From: a virus
Length of the DNA stretch: 23,579 bases
Virus record (IMG/VR): IMGVR_UViG_3300045136_000435
Location: 1-23,579 of that record
Strand: one strand, 5' to 3'
Shown: in pieces, positions 1 to 5,685 of the stretch
Layout of the letters: each line of letters begins with the position of its first letter
Numbering within the stretch: position 1 is the stretch's first letter
Translations under genes and position numbers: made by a program
The notes under the pieces: generated by a model
What the model saw: only the letters and a program-made list of their open reading frames with translations
Database searches by the model: none
Told to the model about the DNA's origin: nothing

Positions 1-1
1 T

Positions 2-634
2 CAAATCAAACAAGCAGTACCAGTGAGATTTGCTTTTGCCAAAATCATCAATGATACTGTACAGCAAGAGCATTATCCTGTACTATGTCGAGACTTTCTA
101 CTTGATACATTAATCTGGAATGATAATCCAAAGTTATTTAATGGTAGCATCTACGGCTATTCATATAAGGGGCCGTTAGAACCAACCCCCATTCTAACAC
201 TATCAAATGTAAAAAATCCAGCAGGAATTTCAAATTTAATTCAAATTGAATACATCTTTAATCCGAAAAGAGGAAGTTATCTCTTTCCTACAGATAAAAA
301 AGGAACCTATGTAATCGTAGGTGATCCCTTGTGGTATAAAAATACCACACTGCTTTCCTTCTGGACTTTCTGTCAAAGGTATTTTCTTGGAACAAAAGAG
401 TACCAAGTTGATTGCAATCTACCAGAGACTATAGAGTGGTACCAAATACGTAAAAATGTATCTTTTGTGGAGGTAGCGGAATGTCTAGCAAAACTTCCGA
501 CAGATGTTCCTGTTAAAACATCTATAGATAATGATATCCACGGACCAAACGGATTTTTCAGCACAATCTGCTATCCTGAGCATAGTGTTTTTGGAGACGT
601 AAAATGCTTACGGCCACTAAAGAGCGCGATGTAG
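2..634 (+). CDS. Hypothetical phage protein, 5' end outside window
   Basis: The frame is open from base 2 to a TAG at 632-634. A GTG at 23 could start a 203-aa protein, but no ribosome binding site precedes it and the frame continues upstream, so the gene probably begins before the window. I recognise no domain. The product is soluble-looking, with scattered aromatic residues, several cysteines and no membrane segment. It sits at the head of the replication block and its 3' end overlaps the next gene by 31 bases, so the two are probably co-translated. Function unknown. Confidence 0.7.
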   Translation, partial: QIKQAVPVRFAFAKIINDTVQQEHYPVLCRDFLLDTLIWNDNPKLFNGSIYGYSYKGPLEPTPILTLSNVKNPAGISNLIQIEYIFNPKRGSYLFPTDKKGTYVIVGDPLWYKNTTLLSFWTFCQRYFLGTKEYQVDCNLPETIEWYQIRKNVSFVEVAECLAKLPTDVPVKTSIDNDIHGPNGFFSTICYPEHSVFGDVKCLRPLKSAM

Positions 635-852
635 TAACAAAAATCCGACTTCTGGAGTTTTATATCAGAGAAAACAAGAATAAATTGTCTCTTGATGATG
701 TGTTAAAAGCAATTAACAGGGTGCAAAAAATCCGTGGAAAACCACAAATTCAGAAAAAGTTTGCGGTTTCAAACAAGACAGAAGCAATAAACACTCTAAC
801 CACAATTCTTTACAATTTATTTGATGATAATTCTCCCGATGAGTTACCATAA
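604..852 (+). CDS. Small hypothetical protein
   Basis: An 82-aa reading frame. Its ATG is preceded by GGAG at a sensible distance, which supports this start although it overlaps the previous gene by 31 bases. The product is rich in Lys and charged residues, predicted mostly helical, with an acidic C-terminus (residues about 72-80). There are no membrane segments or recognisable motifs. Its last base is shared with the primase start (TAATG), a translational-coupling arrangement, so it probably belongs to the replication operon. Function unknown. Confidence 0.75.
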   Translation: MLTATKERDVVTKIRLLEFYIRENKNKLSLDDVLKAINRVQKIRGKPQIQKKFAVSNKTEAINTLTTILYNLFDDNSPDELP

Positions 853-1580
853 TGGCGGTATATTTACACCATACACAATGCCCAAATTGTGCAGAAATGG
901 GCAAAGATACAGCAAGAGATAATCTTGCTGTTTACTCCGATGGAAGTACATATTGTTTTGGGTGTAACACCTATACGAAGGGAGATTCTTTACCAACCAA
1001 AAAGGAAAAACCTGTCTATGAGTTAGTGCTTACTAACAAAATCCCAGAAAAATTAAGAACTCACTTACGGCAATACTTATCTGACAACGAAATTGATGAT
1101 TGGTTCCAATATGAACCTAACATGGATAGGTATATTTTTCACTATAAAGGGGAGGAGGGAACTTTTTGGGAAGCAAGAAATCCAGAGAAAAAGCCAAAAA
1201 GTATCCAAAATGGAAAGAAACCATTTTTTCCATTAATCAACTTGGAAGATGAAACTAACACATTGGTAATTGTTGAAGATTTAATCTCGGCTATATGTGT
1301 GGGGAGATACTTTTCATCTTTACCTCTTTTTGGTAGCTTTATACGTCCAGAGTGGATAGGGGAAATTACCAAATCTAAGCTATTTAATCGCGTATTTGTG
1401 TGGTTAGATGAGGACAAAACACAGACAGCTATTGACATTTCCAGAAAAATAAGTATACTGAAACCTAGCTACGTCATCCGAACAAAGGAAGATCCAAAAG
1501 CTATATTTGAAGAGGAAATGCGGGAAATTTTAAATGAACCCAGATTGTACTTTGATGTGGTCGGTCAACAGGAAAGCTAG
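852..1580 (+). CDS. DNA primase (zinc finger plus TOPRIM)
   Basis: A 242-aa primase that would make RNA primers for lagging-strand synthesis. Seen directly: an N-terminal zinc-binding module with Cys10, Cys13, Cys35 and Cys38 (CPNC and CFGC), and a TOPRIM core with the glutamate motif VIVED (Glu142) and the acidic WLDED motif (Asp186, Asp188). This is the order in the primase half of T7 gp4. Here the helicase is a separate gene downstream, so this is a primase-only version and shorter than fused T7-type primase-helicases. The start overlaps the previous stop as TAATG. The 56-aa gene and helicase follow after an AT-rich spacer, consistent with one replication module. Confidence 0.9.
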   Translation: MAVYLHHTQCPNCAEMGKDTARDNLAVYSDGSTYCFGCNTYTKGDSLPTKKEKPVYELVLTNKIPEKLRTHLRQYLSDNEIDDWFQYEPNMDRYIFHYKGEEGTFWEARNPEKKPKSIQNGKKPFFPLINLEDETNTLVIVEDLISAICVGRYFSSLPLFGSFIRPEWIGEITKSKLFNRVFVWLDEDKTQTAIDISRKISILKPSYVIRTKEDPKAIFEEEMREILNEPRLYFDVVGQQES

Positions 1581-1653
1581 TGTTGCTTTATTACGTGAAC
1601 ATGGGATACCTTTTGAGGAGAAGTATCCCGTGAATTTGGGATACCTTGTATGA
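1555..1653 (+). CDS. Possible 32-aa micro-ORF overlapping the primase end
   Basis: A 32-codon frame starts with ATG at 1555 inside the primase gene and stops at 1651-1653. The peptide ends HGIPFEEKYPVNLGYLV. That resembles the stretch just before the catalytic Asp in DUF559/Vsr-like endonucleases, but the frame stops where the Asp-Phe would be expected. It could be the stub of a decayed nuclease, a real micro-protein, or chance. The codons also contain the GGGATAC inverted repeats described separately. Low confidence. Confidence 0.22.
   Translation: MWSVNRKASVALLREHGIPFEEKYPVNLGYLV
1603..1644 (+). repeat. Three-armed GGGATAC repeat with two alternative hairpins
   Basis: GGGATAC at 1603-1609 and 1638-1644 flanks a central inverse copy, GTATCCC at 1623-1629. 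The centre can pair with either arm, giving a 13-nt or an 8-nt loop but not both. A T-rich stretch follows at about 1660-1673, so weak termination after the primase or an RNA switch are both possible. Confidence 0.5.
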
Positions 1654-1654
1654 A

Positions 1655-1822
1655 ACTTTCTTCTTTTTTTATTGTCTAATTAATTAAAAGATAAATAATA
1701 ATTATATATATAATAATATAATATATAATATATATATTCTTTCATGTAAGAATATATATGTTTAACATATATTACCTTACATGTAAGATATAATAATATA
1801 ATAATAAATATAATATAATAAT
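1655..1822. promoter_or_regulatory. Extremely AT-rich spacer with inverted repeats; candidate origin or regulatory region
   Basis: The interval is almost wholly A and T. It holds an 11-12 bp inverted repeat at 1730-1759 with loop TCATGT, and a perfect palindrome CTTACATGTAAG at 1776-1787. CATGTAAG also occurs at 1743-1750, so the two structures share a core. The position between primase and helicase and the ease of melting fit a replication origin or a regulated promoter region. This is inference; no known initiator site is recognised. Confidence 0.45.
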
Positions 1823-1993
1823 ATGAAAATTCTAAATGATTCAGAATTAGAAAAACTTGTTTCAAAAGTTCCTGTGTATGATCCAAAGAAAGCCTATCCA
1901 CGGCTTCGGCACAAGATCTGGAGGGATCTTGAGGCACCCGGCCCTGTACGATATTTGACAAAAGAGGAAATAGAAAGAGAATATCGTGTTTGA
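1823..1993 (+). CDS. Small hypothetical protein upstream of helicase
   Basis: A 56-aa frame begins with ATG directly after the AT-rich spacer and stops at 1991-1993, overlapping the helicase GTG start (1986) by 8 bases. Composition turns from nearly pure A/T to normal coding composition exactly here. The peptide is charged, with a central PRLRHKIWRDLEAPGP segment and a helical basic/acidic C-terminus. There is no clear ribosome binding site in the AT-rich leader. No family recognised. Coupling to the helicase suggests a replication accessory role, which is inference. Confidence 0.6.
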   Translation: MKILNDSELEKLVSKVPVYDPKKAYPRLRHKIWRDLEAPGPVRYLTKEEIEREYRV

Positions 1994-3212
1994 AGTCTCC
2001 TTGTTGAAAGCCCTCCTCGATAAGGAGGTCTACCAACTCTACAGGAGCTATCTTTCTTTCTCTGATTTTCCCAAAGAATTAACGCCTGTAGTGCAGGCGA
2101 TTGATGAATTACATAAGATTTCTGACCAAAAGGTACTCTCCCCGTTAGATGTGGCTAATGTGGTGTATGCCAGGGGTATTCCTGACAAAAACAAAGAATA
2201 CCTCTCTGGCGTGTTTACAGCCCTTACAAGCCACGGAGGGGAGGAGACAATAGGGGTACTGCTAGACCGTGTAAAAAAACGCGCTACGAGCCTAAAAATG
2301 GCTGTAGCGGCCATGAATTATGCGGAGGGTCGCGGCAGTATCCAAGAAATCCTGTCTTTGGCGAAAATCTTGGAAGAACCAGTAATTTCTGAAGAAATTG
2401 AGTTGGTAACAGATAATTTACAGGAAATTCTATCCAAATTGGTGCATAAACCTGGTTTAAGATGGAGGTTATCATGTTTGAACAAATCTCTAGGCAGTCT
2501 GAGGAAGGGGAACTTTGGTTTCATTTTCGCCAGACCGGAGACTGGAAAGACGACCTTCCTCGCATCAGAAGTGACACATATGGCGAGTCAACTAAAAGAG
2601 GAGGATGGACCTATACTGTGGTTAAACAACGAAGAACAGGGGGATGTAGTTCGACTTAGACAGTATCAAGCTGCTCTTGGAGCAAGGCTAGAGCATCTGA
2701 AATCACGGCCGGAAAGGGCATACCAGGCGTTCAAGGAAAAAACAAAAGGGAAGATCTTTCTGGTGGATAGCCCAATCCTTACAAAAGACAAAGTATCTAA
2801 ACTTGCCTTCAAATACAAACCTAGCTTGATTGTTGTAGATCAACTTGATAAAGTGTCTGGTTTTGAAAGTGATAGAGAAGATCTTAAACTTGGGAGCATT
2901 TATCAATGGGCTAGAGAATTGGCAAAAGAGTATTGTCCTGTTATTGGGGTTTGCCAAGCAGACGGCACTGCGGAAGGTGTAAAATATTTAACAATGGGTC
3001 ATGTATCTAACGCCAAAACCGCAAAACAGGCCGAAGCAGATTGGATTCTTGGCATAGGGCGGGATAATTCCCCGGGATATGATTATGTGAGATTCTTATC
3101 TATTTTGAAAAATAAACTAGTGGGGGATGATGATACAGATCAAAACTTAAGACATGCTCAATTTCAAGTAGAGATTCAACCTGAAATAGCAAGATATAGG
3201 GATTTAGAATGA
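1986..3212 (+). CDS. Replicative DNA helicase (DnaB/T7 gp4 type)
   Basis: A 408-aa hexameric-helicase-like ATPase that would unwind the fork 5' to 3' and work with the upstream primase. The RecA-like core has Walker A at residues 182-190 (ARPETGKTT), a catalytic-glutamate region NNEEQ at 214-218, Walker B LIVVD at 281-285 and a CQADG motif near residue 324. The N-terminal 160 residues are helical and correspond to a DnaB-type N-terminal domain or linker. The usual first glycine of Walker A is alanine here. GTG is the likely start and overlaps the preceding 56-aa gene. The stop overlaps the next gene as ATGA, so translation is tightly coupled. Confidence 0.9.
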   Translation: MFEVSLLKALLDKEVYQLYRSYLSFSDFPKELTPVVQAIDELHKISDQKVLSPLDVANVVYARGIPDKNKEYLSGVFTALTSHGGEETIGVLLDRVKKRATSLKMAVAAMNYAEGRGSIQEILSLAKILEEPVISEEIELVTDNLQEILSKLVHKPGLRWRLSCLNKSLGSLRKGNFGFIFARPETGKTTFLASEVTHMASQLKEEDGPILWLNNEEQGDVVRLRQYQAALGARLEHLKSRPERAYQAFKEKTKGKIFLVDSPILTKDKVSKLAFKYKPSLIVVDQLDKVSGFESDREDLKLGSIYQWARELAKEYCPVIGVCQADGTAEGVKYLTMGHVSNAKTAKQAEADWILGIGRDNSPGYDYVRFLSILKNKLVGDDDTDQNLRHAQFQVEIQPEIARYRDLE

Positions 3213-3361
3213 AAATACTACTTAGGCACTTAGTGGTAATTATTGTTTTCCCGGTGCTTTTACTAGGGGGTTTACTAGCCTTTTTGGTAGTGCCAGTAGT
3301 AACAGGCTATCTTTATGGCAGTAATTTATTTGAACAGATTATAGATAAACTTGCAGAATAA
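3209..3361 (+). CDS. Small membrane protein (50 aa)
   Basis: The start overlaps the helicase stop as ATGA. The peptide has a short basic N-terminus (KILLRH), then one long hydrophobic stretch at about residues 8-32 (VVIIVFPVLLLGGLLAFLVV), then a polar tail. This predicts a single-pass inner-membrane protein. No family recognised. It lies in a run of small genes between helicase and polymerase, a typical place for host-takeover or membrane-acting early phage proteins, which is inference. Confidence 0.65.
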   Translation: MKILLRHLVVIIVFPVLLLGGLLAFLVVPVVTGYLYGSNLFEQIIDKLAE

Positions 3362-3372
3362 AAGGAGAAAAA

Positions 3373-3552
3373 ATGAGAGTTCGTTTAGTTTATGAAGTAA
3401 TTACTGATATCGAAGACAAAGAAAAAGCCCTAGAAGCCACAATTGAAGCTTTAGCTAATGAGATTCAAAACAGTGTCCCTAAAGATGTGTTTACTAAAAT
3501 TGAATTTCGTCGTAAATATGAGCGTAGGGTGAAGGAAAATGCTGCAGAATAA
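3373..3552 (+). CDS. Small hypothetical protein (59 aa)
   Basis: The ATG follows a strong AAAGGAG ribosome binding site at 3361-3367. The 59-aa product begins MRVRLVYEVIT and has alternating beta-like then helical segments and a highly charged C-terminus (EFRRKYERRVKE). It looks like a small soluble alpha/beta protein. No family recognised. Its end overlaps the start of the next micro-ORF at 3539. Confidence 0.7.
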   Translation: MRVRLVYEVITDIEDKEKALEATIEALANEIQNSVPKDVFTKIEFRRKYERRVKENAAE

Positions 3553-3643
3553 TGGCCCAGTAACTAAATTTCTCAGTAAACCACATAATTTAGCACTTTG
3601 TATAGTTTTAGCTGTTCTTTTAATTTTATGGCTTTATGGATAA
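3539..3643 (+). CDS. Single-pass membrane micro-protein (34 aa)
   Basis: ATG at 3539 has AAGGA just upstream, inside the end of the previous gene. The 34-aa product has a polar N-terminus (about residues 1-17) and a hydrophobic helix (LALCIVLAVLLILWLYG) reaching the C-terminus. Membrane insertion is likely. Function unknown. The good ribosome binding site and the tandem arrangement argue that it is real. Confidence 0.55.
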   Translation: MLQNNGPVTKFLSKPHNLALCIVLAVLLILWLYG

Positions 3644-3652
3644 AAACCTACA

Positions 3653-3961
3653 ATGAACAAGCCTGACGAGGAAGAAACTTTTCACTGGGAGGATTGGATG
3701 CCAGAGGCGCGAGCAATCGCGGCACAGTGTTGGTGTGACGAGGAGACGAAGCACATTGAGATGGACCCCGTGCTCGCTGAGGCGGTGGCCCGTCGAATCG
3801 CGTTCCATGCAAGAAACGAAGAGGTCTGGCGCGAGCGTGCTATGCACGCTGAAAAGGAACTACTGTCTATGCAGTCTTTAAAAAAATTAGAAATTGCTAT
3901 TTTAATTTTAATTTTAATCTTAATCTTTCTAATAGGATATTTTCTTCTGTTATCAAAATAA
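3653..3961 (+). CDS. Hypothetical protein with C-terminal membrane anchor
   Basis: A 102-aa product. Residues 1-75 form a charged, helical domain with a CWCDEETKHIEMD segment, a type seen in many small phage proteins of unknown function. Residues about 80-100 are an Ile/Leu-rich membrane helix. The DNA changes abruptly: up to about 3865 it is GC-rich with GCG, CGT and GAG codons, after which it is almost all A/T. That suggests a transferred soluble domain joined to a locally derived anchor. No ribosome binding site stands out. Function unknown. Confidence 0.65.
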   Translation: MNKPDEEETFHWEDWMPEARAIAAQCWCDEETKHIEMDPVLAEAVARRIAFHARNEEVWRERAMHAEKELLSMQSLKKLEIAILILILILIFLIGYFLLLSK

Positions 3962-3973
3962 TAAGAAAAATGA

Positions 3974-4150
3974 ATGGAAGAAAATCATTATACAAATGCC
4001 GTAAATAATTTTGAGAAACTAGTGAACCATTTGGAAAAAGAGTTGTCTAAAGACACTCTAGAAACTTTAAGATATAACATAATGTATTTAAAACTTTACC
4101 CGGATTATAATGGCCAATTACCGGAACAAAAAGATCTTGGATTTAGCTGA
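3974..4150 (+). CDS. Small hypothetical protein (58 aa)
   Basis: Starts with the second of two nearby ATGs; the first, at 3970, gives only a 12-codon frame. The helical, acidic product (EENHYTNAVNNFEKLVNHL) has no membrane segment. It overlaps the downstream DUF1364 gene by 41 bases in another frame, an unusually long overlap, and the ribosome binding site is weak. Both points lower confidence. No family recognised. Confidence 0.5.
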   Translation: MEENHYTNAVNNFEKLVNHLEKELSKDTLETLRYNIMYLKLYPDYNGQLPEQKDLGFS

Positions 4151-4421
4151 AGAGTGTGGTACATGTATGATCTGTGGGGCACAGGATGGGACCGTAGTAG
4201 CTGCCCATTCAAATCAACTTCGTGATGGTAAGGGAAAAGGTATAAAAGCACATGATTTTAGAGTGGCTTATTTATGTTCCACCTGTCATTACACTATAGA
4301 TCAAAGTCCATACCTTTCAAAAGAGGATCGGATAGAAACATGGGAAAGAGCACATAGAAATACGATTGAATGGTTATTTTTGAATAATCACATAACTATA
4401 AAGTCAACCACCCCCGACTGA
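4110..4421 (+). CDS. DUF1364 HNH-like nuclease, C-terminus altered by insertion
   Basis: A 103-aa protein matching the DUF1364 (phage nuclease-domain) pattern: a CMIC zinc knuckle at residues 19-22, an AHSN motif near 32-35, and CSTCH near 56-60. These Cys and His residues suggest a zinc-stabilised HNH-like fold, often encoded in phage replication or recombination regions. Residues after HITIK (STTPD and the stop) are read from the inserted IS605-type element, not the gene. Relatives as I recall them end close to that Lys, so the native gene probably ended with AAG TGA, and the insertion replaced only the stop codon. The protein is probably still functional with five extra residues. Confidence 0.8.
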   Translation: MANYRNKKILDLAEECGTCMICGAQDGTVVAAHSNQLRDGKGKGIKAHDFRVAYLCSTCHYTIDQSPYLSKEDRIETWERAHRNTIEWLFLNNHITIKSTTPD

Positions 4422-4647
4422 AGTCGGGGGCTTGAGGGAGTAGCGAATGCCATCGCGAAACGGAGAGACTAAACGGGAGACTAGGGTGGCCAAGGTCTCG
4501 CAAGAGGCCGTTGGAAGGCAACTGAGCCGTCTGCCCGTGGCAGGGCGGAACATGCAGCGGATGCTCCCCAAGTCTGCTGCTTCTGTGACGGCCAGTCCCG
4601 ATGGCGGAAATTGCCGACCGAAAGGTCGAGAAGAAAGGTAACTTTCT
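4388..4647 (+). ncRNA. Probable omega RNA of the IsrB element, 5' guide from flanking phage DNA
   Basis: About 240 GC-rich bases lie between the left end of the element and isrB, without a convincing ORF. They contain stable hairpins: the left-end hairpin (4411-4430), CTGCC/GGCAG at 4531-4543, an 8-bp stem pairing 4554-4561 with 4573-4580, and CGACC-GAAA-GGTCG at 4615-4628. IscB and IsrB proteins use an RNA encoded upstream whose 5' end is the guide and is read from the flanking target DNA. Here that would be about 16-20 bases ending at 4403. Exact ends are uncertain. Confidence 0.65.
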
Positions 4648-5676
4648 ATGCTTTACGTTCCGGTGGTATCTTGTACAGGCAAGCCTCTTATGCCGTGCCA
4701 CCCTGCCAGGACGCGGGAACTCGTGCGTAAGGGGAGAGCCGTTAGGCGGTTCAGCGGGGGGATGTTTTACATCCGGCTCCTGGACCGCCAAGACGGTGAT
4801 GTCCAGCCTATTGCGTGCGGTGTTGATCCGGGGTCGAAGAAGGAGGGCTTCTCGGTCAAGAGCGAATCCCATACCTATCTGAACGTGCAGGCTGATGCGG
4901 TGTGTTGGGTCAAGGATGCAGTTGAGACCCGCCGCCAAATGCGCCGTACTCGCCGATTCCGTAAGACGCCTTGCAGACAGCCGCGGTTAAATCGGGCAAG
5001 AGGTGGTATTCCGCCATCCACCAAGGCGCGATGGCAATGGAAGTTGCGCATTTGCCGATGGTTGAGCCGACTCTATCCCATTGCTTGTTTTGTGGTAGAG
5101 GACATTAAGGCGAGAACCACCGGCAAGAGACGGTGGGATGTTTCGTTTAGCCCGTTGCAGACTGGCAAGAAGTGGTTTTACGGCGAGCTTGAGAAACACG
5201 CCAAAGTAGAAACAAAAGAGGGATGGGAAACGAAAGAACTTCGTGATGCGCATGGACTGGCCAAGACAGGCCGAAAGATGTCTGAAGTATTCGAGGCGCA
5301 TTGCGTAGATGCTTGGGTTCTTGCGAACTGGTGGACCGGAGGCCACACCCAACCGGACAACACCAGGCTGATGTGTGTTTCTCCGCTTCGGTTTCACCGG
5401 AGACAATTGCACATGCTAAAGCCCGCAGAGGGTGGTGTTCGCCGCGCATATGGCGGCACCAGAAGCTTGTGGTATAAGCGTGGTTCAGTCGTCAAGCATC
5501 CTGAACGTGGCGTGTGTTATGTGGGCGGAACGATGGCGGGTCACATTAGCCTCCACTCTTTATTCGATGGTCGAAGGCTGTGCCAGAACGCCAGGCCGTT
5601 GGATTGCAAGTTTCTGACCTATGCTTCTTGGAGGACGCGGCTCCTCCCCTGTCTGAAGGCAGGGGTTTCCGCCGCG
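4404..5676 (+). mobile_element. Non-autonomous IS605/IS1341-like element carrying isrB
   Basis: A GC-rich island of about 1.27 kb with the terminal architecture of IS200/IS605 elements: a perfect CCCCCGAC/GTCGGGGG hairpin with TGAA loop 7 bases inside the left edge, and a CCCCTG/CAGGGG hairpin just inside the right edge. There are no long terminal inverted repeats and no target duplication. It has no TnpA transposase, so mobilisation would need a helper. Boundaries are inferred from where the nuclease gene and polymerase leader would rejoin cleanly, with one ambiguous G (4403/5676). It lies between the DUF1364 gene and the polymerase gene. Confidence 0.8.
4411..4430 (+). repeat. Left-end subterminal hairpin of the IS605-type element
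   Basis: A perfect 8-bp stem, CCCCCGAC with GTCGGGGG, closed by a TGAA loop. In this family such hairpins are the strand-specific recognition sites of the Y1 transposase. It also forms the start of the probable omega RNA and supplies the last residues and stop of the upstream nuclease ORF. Confidence 0.8.
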
Positions 5677-5679
5677 TGA
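4648..5679 (+). CDS. isrB: IsrB-like RNA-guided RuvC nuclease (HNH-less IscB relative)
   Basis: A 343-aa protein with IscB-superfamily architecture. The PLMP motif lies at residues 13-16 (GKPLMPCHPAR). RuvC-I has GVDPGS with Asp60. The Arg-rich RRXRR/bridge-helix segment is at 93-117. RuvC-II is VVEDIKA with Glu151, and RuvC-III is EAHCVDAW with His218 and Asp221. All RuvC catalytic positions appear intact. Only about 65 residues separate RuvC-II from RuvC-III and no HNH motif is present, so it matches IsrB (usually about 350 aa), whose characterised members nick DNA with an omega RNA guide. AGAAAGG (4632-4638) precedes the ATG. The C-terminus is encoded through the right-end hairpin, and the TGA stop appears to come from the flanking target. 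Confidence 0.88.
   Translation: MLYVPVVSCTGKPLMPCHPARTRELVRKGRAVRRFSGGMFYIRLLDRQDGDVQPIACGVDPGSKKEGFSVKSESHTYLNVQADAVCWVKDAVETRRQMRRTRRFRKTPCRQPRLNRARGGIPPSTKARWQWKLRICRWLSRLYPIACFVVEDIKARTTGKRRWDVSFSPLQTGKKWFYGELEKHAKVETKEGWETKELRDAHGLAKTGRKMSEVFEAHCVDAWVLANWWTGGHTQPDNTRLMCVSPLRFHRRQLHMLKPAEGGVRRAYGGTRSLWYKRGSVVKHPERGVCYVGGTMAGHISLHSLFDGRRLCQNARPLDCKFLTYASWRTRLLPCLKAGVSAA
5635..5677 (+). repeat. Right-end nested hairpin of the IS605-type element
   Basis: An inner hairpin, CCCCTG with CAGGGG (5646-5665, TGAA-type loop), is enclosed by a second 7-bp stem, ACGCGGC (5635-5641) with GCCGCGT (5671-5677). This is the typical right end of an IS200/IS605 element. It also encodes the last 14 or so residues of IsrB. 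Confidence 0.75.
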
Positions 5680-5685
5680 ATTTAT

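Noticed and set aside
1680-2036. 118-aa reverse-strand ORF over the AT-rich spacer
   Set aside because: It consists mostly of Tyr, Ile and Leu read from TA-rich DNA and overlaps the real helicase start on the other strand.
4106-4111. TATAAT at the end of the 58-aa gene as a promoter for the DUF1364 gene
   Set aside because: It overlaps the start codon region of that gene and has no convincing -35 box.
4396-4938. 180-aa reverse-strand ORF and other ORFs across the omega RNA region
   Set aside because: GC-rich structured DNA produces long random frames; they overlap isrB in the opposite direction and contain no recognisable protein pattern.
4648-5679. TnpB or Cas12-type protein
   Set aside because: The PLMP motif, the position of the RNA upstream and the short RuvC-II to RuvC-III gap match IscB/IsrB; no TnpB zinc-finger CxxC pair lies before RuvC-III.
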